A program made the translations under genes and the position numbers. A stretch of 64,000 nucleotides of DNA, from assembly GCA_963680875.1 (NCBI GenBank), contig OY804577.1, positions 148,570,196-148,634,195 on the forward strand, read 5' to 3'. How positions within the stretch are numbered: position 1 is the stretch's first letter; each line of letters starts with the position of its first letter. Under the pieces are notes generated by a model. That model was not told the origin of the DNA. It worked only from the letters and a program-made list of their open reading frames with translations, and did no database searches. This document shows, piece by piece, positions 11,949 through 23,030 of the stretch. The DNA is from Bathymodiolus brooksi. Its lineage: Eukaryota; Mollusca; Bivalvia; Mytilida; Modiolidae.

Positions 11949-14900
11949 TCCGTGTGATATTTATTTTTTGTTTACTGGTGTCTAAGTGGTACTCTCAGTG
12001 TTAACATTCCGTGTGATATTTATTGTATGTTTCCTGGTGTCTAAGTGGTACTCTCCGTGTTAACATTCCGTGTGATATTTATTGTATGTTTCCTGGTGTC
12101 TAAATGGTACTCTCATTGTTAACATTCCGTGTGATATTTATTGTACGTTTCCTGGTGTCTAAGTGGTACTCTCAGTGTTAGCATTCCGTGTGATATTTAT
12201 TGTATGTTTACTGGTGTCTAAGTGGTATTCTCAGTGTTAACATTCCGTGTGATATTTATTGTACGTTTCCTGGTTTCTAAGTGGTACTCTCTGTGTTAAC
12301 ATTCCGTGTGATATTTATTGTATGTTTCCTGGTGTCTAAGTGGTACTCTCAGTGTTAACATTCCGTGTGATATTTATTGTACGTTTCCTGGTGTCTAAGT
12401 TGTACTCTCAGTGTTAACATTCCGTGTGATATTTATTGTATGTTTCCTGGTGTCTAAATGGTACTCTCATTGTTAACATTCCATGTGATATTTATTGTAT
12501 GTTTACTGGTGTCTAAGTGGTACTCTCAGTGTTAACATTCCGTGTGATATTTATTGTATGTTTCCTGGTGTCTAAGTGGTACTCTCAGTGTTAACATTCC
12601 GTGTGATATTTATTGTATGTTTACTGGTGTCTAAGTGGTACTCTCAGTGTTAACATTCCGTGTGATATTTATTGTATGTTTCCTGGTGTCTAAGTGGTAC
12701 TCTCAGTGTTAACATTCCGTGTGATATTTATTTTATGTTTTCTGGTGTCTAAGTGGTACTCTCAGTGTTAACATTCCGTGTGATATTTATTGTATGTTTC
12801 CTGGTGTCTAAGTGGTACTCTCCGTGTTAACATTCCGTGTGATATTTATTGTATGTTTCCTGGTGTCTAAATGGTACTCTCAGTGTTAACATTCCGTGTG
12901 ATATTTATTGTATGTTTCCTGGTATCTAAATGGTACTCTCAGTGTTAACATTCCGTGTGATATTTATTGTATGTTTTCTGGTGTCTAAGTGGTACTCTCA
13001 GTGTTAACATTCCGTGTGATATTTATTGTATGTTTCCTGGTGTCTAAGTGGTACTCTCCGTGTTAACATTCCGTGTGATATTTATTGTATGTTTCCTGGT
13101 GTCTAAATGGTACTCTCAGTGTTAGCATTCCGTGTGATATTTATTGTATGTTTCCTGGTGTCTAAATGGTACTCTCAGTGTTAACATTCCGTGTGATATT
13201 TATTTTATGTTTACTGGTGTCTAAGTGGTACTCTCAGTGTTAACATTCCGTGTGATATTTATTGTATGTTTTCTGGTGTCTAAGTGGTACTCTCAGTGTT
13301 AACATTCCGTGTGATATTTATTGTATGTTTCCTGGTGTCTAAGTGGTACTCTCCGTGTTAACATTCCGTGTGATATTTATTGTATGTTTCCTGGTGTCTA
13401 AATGGTACTCTCAGTGTTAGCATTCCGTGTGATATATATTGTATGTTTCCTGGTGTCTAAATGGTACTCTCAGTGTTAATATTCCGTGTGATATTTATTT
13501 TATGTTTACTGGTGTCTAAGTGGTACTCTCAGTGTTAACATTCCGTGTGATATTTATTGTATGTTTTCTGGTGTCTAAGTGGTACTCTCAGTGTTAACAT
13601 TCCGTGTGATATTTATTGTATGTTTCCTGGTGTCTAAGTGGTACTCTCCGTGTTAACATTCCGTGTGATATTTATTGTATGTTTCCTGGTGTCTAAATGG
13701 TACTCTCAGTGTTAGCATTCCGTGTGATATTTATTGTATGTTTCCTGGTGTCTAAATGGTACTCTCAGTGTTAACATTCCGTGTGATATTTATTTTATGT
13801 TTACTGGTGTCTAAGTGGTACTCTCAGTGTTAACATTCCGTGTGATATTTATTGTATGTTTTCTGGTGTCTAAGTGGTACTCTCAGTGTTAACATTCCGT
13901 GTGATATTTATTGTATGTTTCCTGGTGTCTAAGTGGTACTCTCCGTGTTAACATTCCGTGTGATATTTATTGTATGTTTTCTGGTGTCTAAATGGTACTC
14001 TCAGTGTTAACATTCCGTGTGATATTTATTGTATGTTTCCTGGTGTCTAAATGGTACTCTCATTGTTAACATTCCATGTGATATTTATTGTATGTTTACT
14101 GGTGTCTAAGTGGTACTCTCAGTGTTAACATTCCGTGTGATATTTATTGTACGTTTCTTGGTGTCTAAGTTGTACTCTCAGTGTTAACATTCCGTGTGAT
14201 ATTTATTGTATGTTTACTGGTGTCTAAGTGGTATTCTCAGTGTTAACATTCCGTGTGATATTTATTGTACGTTTCCTGGTTTTTAAGTGGTACTCTCAGT
14301 GTTAACATTCTGTGTGATATTTATTGTATGTTTCCTGGTGTCTAAGTGGTACTCTCAGTGTTAACATTCCGTGTGATATTTATTGTACGTTTCCTGGTGT
14401 CTAAGTGGTACTCTCCGTGTTAACATTCCGTGTGATATTTATTGTATGTTTCCTGGTGTCTAAATGGTACTCTCAGTGTTAGCATTCCGTGTGATATTTA
14501 TTGTATGTTTCCTGGTGTCTAAATGGTACTCTCATTGTTAACCTTTCGTGTGATATTTATTGTATGTTTCCTGGTGTCTAAGTGGTACTCTCAGTGTTAA
14601 CATTCCGTGTGATATGTATTGTATGTTTCCTGGTGTCTAAATGGTACTCTCATTGTTAACATTCCGTGTGATATTTATTGTATGTTTACTGGTGTCTAAG
14701 TGGTACTCTCAGTGTTAACATTCCGTGTGATATTTATTGTACGTTTCCTGGTGTCTAAGTGGTACTCTCAGTGTTAGCATTCCGTGTGATATTTATTGTA
14801 TGTTTACTGGTGTCTAAGTGGTATTCTCAGTGTTAACATTCCGTGTGATATTTATTGTACGTTTCCTGGTTTCTAAGTGGTACTCTCAGTGTTAACATTC

Positions 14901-16312
14901 CGTGTGATATTTATTGTATGTTTCCTGGTGTCTAAGTTGTACTCTCAGTGTTAACATTCCGTGTGATATTTATTGTATGTTTCCTGGTGTCTAAATGGTA
15001 CTCTCATTGTTAACATTCCATGTGATATTTATTGTATGTTTACTGGTGTCTAAGTGGTACTCTCAGTGTTACCATTCCGTGTGATATTTATTGTACGTTT
15101 CTTGGTGTCTAAGTTGTACTCTCAGTGTTAACATTCCGTGTGATATTTATTGTATGTTTCCTGGTGTCTAAGTGGTACTCTCAGTGTTAACATTCCGTGT
15201 GATATTTATTGTATGTTTACTGGTGTCTAAGTGGTACTCTCAGTGTTAACATTCCGTGTGATATTTATTGTATGTTTCCTGGTGTCTAAGTGGTACTCTC
15301 AGTGTTAACATTCCGTGTGATATTTATTGTATGTTTACTGGTGTCTAAGTGGTACTCTCAGTGTTAACATTCCGTGTGATATTTATTGTATGTTTTCTGG
15401 TGTCTAAGTGGTACTCTCAGTGTTAACATTCCGTGTGATATTTATTGTATGTTTCCTGGTGTCTAAGTGGTACTCTCCGTGTTAACATTCCGTGTGATAT
15501 TTATTGTATGTTTCCTGGTGTCTAAATGGTACTCTCAGTGTTAACATTCCGTGTGATATTTATTGTATGTTTACTGGTGTCTAAGTGGTACTCTCAGTGT
15601 TAACATTCCGTGTGATATTTATTGTATGTTTCCTGGTGTCTAAGTGGTACTCTCCGTGTTAACATTCCGTGTGATATTTATTGTATGTTTCCTGGTGTCT
15701 AAATGGTACTCTCATTGTTAACATTCCGTGTGATATTTATTGTATGTTTACTGGTGTCTAAGTGGTACTCTCAGTGTTAACATTCCGTGTGATATTTATT
15801 GTACGTTTCCTGGTGTCTAAGTGGTACTCTCAGTGTTAGCATTCCGTGTGATATTTATTGTATGTTTACTGGTGTCTAAGTGGTATTCTCAGTGTTAACA
15901 TTCCGTGTGATATTTATTGTACGTTTCCTGGTTTCTAAGTGGTACTCTCAGTGTTAACATTCCGTGTGATATTTATTGTATGTTTCCTGGTGTGTAAGTG
16001 GTACTCTCAGTGTTAACATTCCGTGTGATATTTATTGTACGTTTCCTGGTGTCTAAGTTGTACTCTCAGTGTTAACATTCCGTGTGATATTTATTGTATG
16101 TTTCCTGGTGTCTAAATGGTACTCTCATTGTTAACATTCCATGTGATATTTATTGTATGTTTACTGGTGTCTAAGTGGTACTCTCAGTGTTAACATTCCG
16201 TGTGATATTTATTGTACGTTTCTTGGTGTCTAAGTTGTACTCTCAGTGTTAACATTCCGTGTGATATTTATTGTATGTTTCCTGGTGTCTAAGTGGTACT
16301 CTCAGTGTTAAC

Positions 16313-16321
16313 ATTCGTGTG
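16313..16321 (+). other. 58-bp monomer: one C missing, HOR copy 3
   Basis: Equivalent of 11,418. It is the last point of agreement before the 30-monomer block begins. Confidence 0.9.
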
Positions 16322-16334
16322 ATATTTATTGTAT

Positions 16335-18110
16335 GTTTACTGGTGTCTAAGTGGTACTCTCAGTGTTAACATTCCGTGTGATATTTATTGTATGTTTCCT
16401 GGTGTCTAAGTGGTACTCTCAGTGTTAACATTCCGTGTGATATTTATTGTATGTTTACTGGTGTCTAAGTGGTACTCTCAGTGTTAACATTCCGTGTGAT
16501 ATTTATTGTATGTTTTCTGGTGTCTAAGTGGTACTCTCAGTGTTAACATTCCGTGTGATATTTATTGTATGTTTCCTGGTGTCTAAGTGGTACTCTCCGT
16601 GTTAACATTCCGTGTGATATTTATTGTATGTTTCCTGGTGTCTAAATGGTACTCTCAGTGTTAACATTCCGTGTGATATTTATTGTATGTTTACTGGTGT
16701 CTAATTGGTACTCTCAGTGTTAACATTCCGTGTGATATTTATTGTATGTTTTCTGGTGTCTAAGTGGTACTCTCAGTGTTAACATTCCGTGTGATATTTA
16801 TTGTATGTTTCCTGGTGTCTAAGTGGTACTCTCCGTGTTAACATTCCGTGTGATATTTATTGTATGTTTCCTGGTGTGTAAATGGTACTCTCAGTGTTAA
16901 CATTCCGTGTGATATTTATTGTATGTTTCCTGGTGTCTAAATGGTACTCTCATTGTTAACATTCCGTGTGATATTTATTGTATGTTTACTGGTGTCTAAT
17001 TGGTACTCTCAGTTTTAGCATTCCGTGTGATATTTATTGTATGTTTTCTGGTGTCTAAGTGGTACTCTCAGTGTTAACATTCCGTGTGATATTTATTGTA
17101 TGTTTCCTGGTGTCTAAGTGGTACTCTCCGTGTTAGCATTCCGTGTGATATTTATTGTATGTTTCCTGGTGTCTAAATGGTACTCTCATTGTTAACATTC
17201 CGTGTGATATTTATTGTACGTTTCCTGGTGTCTAAGTGGTACTCTCAGTGTTAGCATTCCGTGTGATATTTATTGTATGTTTACTGGTGTCTAAGTGGTA
17301 TTCTCAGTGTTAACATTCCGTGTGATATTTATTGTACGTTTCCTGGTTTCTAAGTGGTACTCTCAGTGTTAACATTCCGTGTGATATTTATTGTATGTTT
17401 CCTGGTGTCTAAGTGGTACTCTCAGTGTTAACATTCCGTGTGATATTTATTGTACGTTTCCTGGTGTCTAAGTTGTACTCTCAGTGTTAACATTCCGTGT
17501 GATATTTATTGTATGTTTCCTGGTGTCTAAATGGTACTCTCATTGTTAACATTCCATGTGATATTTATTGTATGTTTACTGGTGTCTAAGTGGTACTCTC
17601 AGTGTTAACATTCCGTGTGATATTTATTGTATGTTTCCTGGTGTCTAAGTGGTACTCTCAGTGTTAACATTCCGTGTGATATTTATTGTATGTTTACTGG
17701 TGTCTAAGTGGTACTCTCAGTGTTAACATTCCGTGTGATATTTATTGTATGTTTCCTGGTGTCTAAGTGGTACTCTCAGTGTTAACATTCCGTGTGATAT
17801 TTATTTTATGTTTACTGGTTTCTAAGTGGTACTCTCAGTGTTAACATTCCGTGTGATATTTATTGTATGTTTTCTGGTGTCTAAGTGGTACTCTCAGTGT
17901 TAACATTCCGTGTGATATTTATTGTATGTTTCCTGGTGTCTAAGTGGTACTCTCCGTGTTAACATTCCGTGTGATATTTATTGTATGTTTCCTGGTGTCT
18001 AAATGGTACTCTCATTGTTAACATTCCGTGTGATATTTATTTTACGTTTCCTGGTGTCTAAGTGGTACTCTCAGTGTTAGCATTCCGTGTGATATTTATT
18101 GTATGTTTAC
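16335..18110. repeat. 30-monomer block unique to HOR copy 3
   Basis: About 1,770 bp present here but absent from the matching place in copies 1 and 2 (about 6,733 and 11,440). Its inner order (TTTT+CTGG, CTCCGTG, AAATGG, CTCATTG, TAATTGG, CTCCGTG+GTTAGC) resembles 355-1,480 and 24,000-25,100 rather than the surrounding HOR. It could be an insertion copied from such a block, or ancestral sequence lost from copies 1 and 2. The unit CAGTTTTAGC near 17,010 is private. Confidence 0.75.
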
Positions 18111-18604
18111 TGGTGTCTAAGTGGTATTCTCAGTGTTAACATTCCGTGTGATATTTATTGTACGTTTCCTGGTTTCTAAGTGGTACTCTCAGTGTTAACA
18201 TTCCGTGTGATATTTATTGTATGTTTCCTGGTGTCTAAGTGGTACTCTCAGTGTTAACATTCCGTGTGATATTTATTGTACGTTTCCTGGTGTCTAAGTT
18301 GTACTCTCAGTGTTAACATTCCGTGTGATATTTATTGTATGTTTCCTGGTGTCTAAATGGTACTCTCATTGTTAACATTCCATGTGATATTTATTGTATG
18401 TTTACTGGTGTCTAAGTGGTACTCTCAGTGTTAACATTCCGTGTGATATTTATTGTATGTTTCCTGATGTCTAAGTGGTACTCTCAGTGTTAACATTCCG
18501 TGTGATATTTATTGTATGTTTACTGGTGTCTAAGTGGTACTCTCAGTGTTAACATTCCGTGTGATATTTATTGTATGTTTCCTGGTGTCTAAGTGGTACT
18601 CTCA

Positions 18605-18613
18605 GTGATAAAT
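18605..18613 (+). other. 58-bp monomer: GTGATAAAT form, HOR copy 3
   Basis: Equivalent of 11,940, at an offset of 6,665. Confidence 0.88.
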
Positions 18614-19148
18614 TCCGTGTGATATTTATTTTTTGTTTACTGGTGTCTAAGTGGTACTCTCAGTGTTAACATTCCGTGTGATATTTATTGTATGTTTCCT
18701 GGTGTCTAAGTGGTACTCTCCGTGTTAACATTCCGTGTGATATTTATTGTATGTTTCCTGGTGTCTAAATGGTACTCTCATTGTTAACATTCCGTGTGAT
18801 ATTTATTGTACGTTTCCTGGTGTCTAAGTGGTACTCTCAGTGTTAGCATTCCGTGTGATATTTATTGTATGTTTACTGGTGTCTAAGTGGTATTCTCAGT
18901 GTTAACATTCCGTGTGATATTTATTGTACGTTTCCTGGTTTCTAAGTGGTACTCTCTGTGTTAACATTCCGTGTGATATTTATTGTATGTTTCCTGGTGT
19001 CTAAGTGGTACTCTCAGTGTTAACATTCCGTGTGATATTTATTGTACGTTTCCTGGTGTCTAAGTTGTACTCTCAGTGTTAACATTCCGTGTGATATTTA
19101 TTGTATGTTTCCTGGTGTCTAAATGGTACTCTCATTGTTAACATTCCA

Positions 19149-20760
19149 TGTGATATTTATTGTATGTTTACTGGTGTCTAAGTGGTACTCTCAGTGTTAA
19201 CATTCCGTGTGATATTTATTGTATGTTTCCTGGTGTCTAAGTGGTACTCTCAGTGTTAACATTCCGTGTGATATTTATTGTATGTTTACTGGTGTCTAAG
19301 TGGTACTCTCAGTGTTAACATTCCGTGTGATATTTATTGTATGTTTCCTGGTGTCTAAGTGGTACTCTCAGTGTTAACATTCCGTGTGATATTTATTTTA
19401 TGTTTTCTGGTGTCTAAGTGGTACTCTCAGTGTTAACATTCCGTGTGATATTTATTGTATGTTTCCTGGTGTCTAAGTGGTACTCTCCGTGTTAACATTC
19501 CGTGTGATATTTATTGTATGTTTCCTGGTGTCTAAATGGTACTCTCAGTGTTAACATTCCGTGTGATATTTATTGTATGTTTCCTGGTATCTAAATGGTA
19601 CTCTCAGTGTTAACATTCCGTGTGATATTTATTGTATGTTTTCTGGTGTCTAAGTGGTACTCTCAGTGTTAACATTCCGTGTGATATTTATTGTATGTTT
19701 CCTGGTGTCTAAGTGGTACTCTCCGTGTTAACATTCCGTGTGATATTTATTGTATGTTTCCTGGTGTCTAAATGGTACTCTCAGTGTTAGCATTCCGTGT
19801 GATATTTATTGTATGTTTCCTGGTGTCTAAGTGGTACTCTCAGTGTTAACATTCCGTGTGATATTTATTGTATGTTTCCTGGTGTCTAAGTGGTACTCTC
19901 CGTGTTAACATTCCGTGTGATATTTATTGTATGTTTTCTGGTGTCTAAATGGTACTCTCAGTGTTAACATTCCGTGTGATATTTATTGTATGTTTCCTGG
20001 TGTCTAAATGGTACTCTCATTGTTAACATTCCATGTGATATTTATTGTATGTTTACTGGTGTCTAAGTGGTACTCTCAGTGTTAACATTCCGTGTGATAT
20101 TTATTGTACGTTTCTTGGTGTCTAAGTTGTACTCTCAGTGTTAGCATTCCGTGTGATATTTATTGTATGTTTACTGGTGTCTAAGTGGTATTCTCAGTGT
20201 TAACATTCCGTGTGATATTTATTGTACGTTTCCTGGTTTTTAAGTGGTACTCTCAGTGTTAACATTCCGTGTGATATTTATTGTATGTTTCCTGGTGTCT
20301 AAGTGGTACTCTCAGTGTTAACATTCCGTGTGATATTTATTGTACGTTTCCTGGTGTCTAAGTGGTACTCTCCGTGTTAACATTCCGTGTGATATTTATT
20401 GTATGTTTCCTGGTGTCTAAATGGTACTCTCAGTGTTAGCATTCCGTGTGATATTTATTGTATGTTTCCTGGTGTCTAAATGGTACTCTCATTGTTAACA
20501 TTCCGTGTGATATTTATTGTATGTTTACTGGTGTCTAAGTGGTACTCTCAGTGTTAACATTCCGTGTGATATTTATTGTACGTTTTCTGGTGTCTAAGTG
20601 GTACTCTCAGTGTTAGCATTCCGTGTGATATTTATTGTATGTTTACTGGTGTCTAAGTGGTATTCTCAGTGTTAACATTCCGTGTGATATTTATTGTACG
20701 TTTCCTGGTTTTTAAGTGGTACTCTCAGTGTTAACATTCCGTGTGATATTTATTGTATGT
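19149..20760. repeat. Large HOR copy 4, truncated and internally deleted
   Basis: Begins as copy 3 at an offset of 6,665, including GGTATC at 19,586. It then skips 12 monomers at about 19,820-19,832 (offset falls to 5,957) and a further 2 near 20,520 (offset 5,839). Recognisable homology fades near 20,760. It keeps the TTTTCTGG+AAATGG monomer (19,931) but lacks the C36T of the ATTCTG unit and has GTTAGC near 20,140 where copy 3 has GTTAAC. Confidence 0.8.
19820..19878 (+). other. Chimeric monomer marking a 12-monomer loss
   Basis: The preceding unit and its terminal C match copy 3 at an offset of 6,665, while AAGTGG and everything after match at 5,957. The switch lies between the TTTC tail (19,819) and position 12 (about 19,831). 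It removes 708 bp, including most of the nested 5-monomer HOR. Confidence 0.75.
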
Positions 20761-22015
20761 TTCCTGGTGTCTAAGTGGTACTCTCAGTGTTAACATTCCG
20801 TGTGATATTTATTGTACGTTTCTTGGTGTCTAAGTTGTACTCTCAGTGTTAACATTCCGTGTGATATTTATTGTAGGTTTCCTGGTGTCTAAGTGGTACT
20901 CTCAGTGTTAACATTCCGTGTGATATTTATTGTATGTTTACTGGTGTCTAAGTGGTACTCTCAGTGTTAACATTCCGTGTGATATTTATTGTACGTTTCT
21001 TGGTGTCTAAATGGTACTCTCATTGTTAACATTCCATGTGATATTTATTGTATGTTTACTGGTGTCTAAGTGGTACTCTCAGTGTTAACATTCCGTGTGA
21101 TATTTATTGTACGTTTCTTGGTGTCTAATTTGTACTCTCAGTGTTAACATTCCGTGTGATATTTATTGTATGTTTACTGGTGTCTAAGTGGTATTCTCAG
21201 TGTTAACATTCCGTGTGATATTTATTGTACGTTTCCTGGTTTTTAAGTGGTACTCTCTGTGTTAACATTCCGTGTGATATTTATTGTATGTTTCCTGGTG
21301 TCTAAGTGGTACTCTCAGTGTTAACATTCCGTGTGATATTTATTGTACGTTTCCTGGTGTCTAAGTGGTACTCTCCGTGTTAACATTCCGTGTGATATTT
21401 ATTGTATGTTTCCTGGTGTCTAAATGGTACTCTCAGTGTTAGCATTCCGTGTGATATTTATTGTATGTTTCCTGGTGTCTAAATGGTACTCTCATTGTTA
21501 ACATTCCGTGTGATATTTATTGTATGTTTAGTGGTGTCTAAGTGGTACTCTCAGTGTTAACATTCCGTGTGATATTTATTGTACGTTTCCTGGTGTCTAA
21601 GTGGTACTCTCAGTGTTAGCATTCCGTGTGATATTTATTGTATGTTTACTGGTGTCTAAGTGGTATTCTCAGTGTTAACATTCCGTGTGATATTTATTGT
21701 ACGTTTCCTGGTTTTTAAGTGGTACTCTCAGTGTTAACATTCCGTGTGATATTTATTGTATGTTTCCTGGTGTCTAAGTGGTACTCTCAGTGTTAACATT
21801 CCGTGTGATATTTATTGTACGTTTCTTGGTGTCTAAGTTGTACTCTCAGTGTTAACATTCCGTGTGATATTTATTGTAGGTTTCCTGGTGTCTAAGTGGT
21901 ACTCTCAGTGTTAACATTCCGTGTGATATTTATTGTATGTTTACTGGTGTCTAAGTGGTACTCTCAGTGTTAACATTCCGTGTGATATTTATTGTACGTT
22001 TCTTGGTGTCTAAGT
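20000..22015. repeat. 17-monomer tandem duplication (1,003 bp)
   Basis: Tags repeat 1,003 bases (17 x 59) apart: CCATG at 20,031 and 21,034; TGTAGG at 20,875 and 21,878. The left copy is about 20,000-21,010 and the right about 21,010-22,015. Differences include CGTTTTCTGG near 20,581 and GTTAGC near 20,140 (left only), and TTTAGTGG near 21,531 and TAATTTG near 21,126 (right only). Confidence 0.8.
21000..21058 (+). other. Chimeric monomer at the 17-monomer junction
   Basis: It starts as the TTTC-TTGG type (C1T), which elsewhere is followed by AAGTTG, but continues as AAATGG, CTCATTG, CCATG, which belongs to a different class. The combination is not seen elsewhere in the window and lies where the two 17-monomer copies abut. 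Confidence 0.8.
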
Positions 22016-23030
22016 TGTACTCTCAGTGTTAGCATTCCGTGTGATATTTATTGTATGTTTACTGGTGTCTAAGTGGTATTCTCAGTGTTAACATTCCGAG
22101 TGATATTTATTGTACGTTTCCTGGTTTCTAAGTGGTACTCTCAGTGTTAACATTCCGTGTGATATTTATTGTATGTTTCCTGGTGTCTAAGTGGTACTCT
22201 CAGTGTTAACATTCCGTGTGATATTTATTGTACGTTTCCTGGTGTCTAAGTTGTACTCTCAGTGTTAACATTCCGTGTGATATTTATTGTATGTTTCCTG
22301 GTGTCTAAATGGTACTCTCATTGTTAACATTCCATGTGATATTTATTGTATGTTTACTGGTGTCTAAGTGGTACTCTCAGTGTTAACATTCCGTGTGATA
22401 TTTATTGTATGTTTCCTGGTGTCTAAGTGGTACTCTCAGTGTTAACATTCCGTGTGATATTTATTGTATGTTTACTGGTGTCTAAGTGGTACTCTCAGTG
22501 TTAACATTCCGTGTGATATTTATTGTATGTTTCCTGGTGTCTAAGTGGTACTCTCAGTGTTAACATTCCGTGTGATATTTATTTTATGTTTACTGGTGTC
22601 TAAGTGGTACTCTCAGTGTTAACATTCCGTGTGATATTTATTGTATGTTTCCTGGTGTCTAAGTGGTACTCTCCGTGTTAACATTCCGTGTGATATTTAT
22701 TGTATGTTTCCTGGTGTCTAAATGGTACTCTCAGTGTTAGCATTCCGTGTGATATTTATTGTATGTTTCCTGGTGTCTAAATGGTACTCTCATTGTTAAC
22801 ATTCCGTGTGATATTTATTGTATGTTTACTGGTGTCTAAGTGGTACTCTCAGTGTTAACATTCCGTGTGATATTTATTGTACGTTTCCTGGTGTCTAAGT
22901 GGTACTCTCAGTGTTAGCATTCCGTGTGATATTTATTGTATGTTTACTGGTGTCTAAGTGGTATTCTCAGTGTTAACATTCCGTGTGATATTTATTGTAC
23001 GTTTCCTGGTTTTTAAGTGGTACTCTCAGT
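22016..23030. repeat. Satellite monomers with no assigned duplication
   Basis: Ordinary monomers in mixed order (GTTAGC, TATTCTC, GGTTTC, AAGTTG, CCATG, TTTTATG, CTCCGTG classes). Contains the private T38A variant CCGAG near 22,098. I found no long ordered match within the window by eye, though short runs resemble the left part of the large HOR. Confidence 0.6.

Larger units (their letters stand above)
7589..12483. repeat. Large HOR copy 2 (83 monomers, 4,895 bp)
   Basis: Second copy. Tags recur 4,895 bases later in copy 3: GGTATC 8,026 and 12,921; TTTTCTGG+AAATGG 9,079 and 13,974; ATTCTG 9,412 and 14,307; GGTGTGTAAG 11,094 and 15,989; missing C 11,418 and 16,313. It is three whole monomers longer than copy 1 (4,895 - 4,718 = 177). 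A unit near 8,751 reads CTCAGTG where copies 1 and 3 have CTCCGTG, which is either a private reversion or local gene conversion. Confidence 0.88.
12484..19148. repeat. Large HOR copy 3 with 30 extra monomers (113 monomers, 6,665 bp)
   Basis: Matches copy 2 at an offset of 4,895 up to about 16,330 and again at an offset of 6,665 from about 18,110 (GTGATAAAT 11,940 and 18,605; GGTATC 12,921 and 19,586). The 1,770-bp difference is exactly 30 monomers. Private changes include ACCTTTCG near 14,540, where copy 2 has ACATTCCG. Confidence 0.87.
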
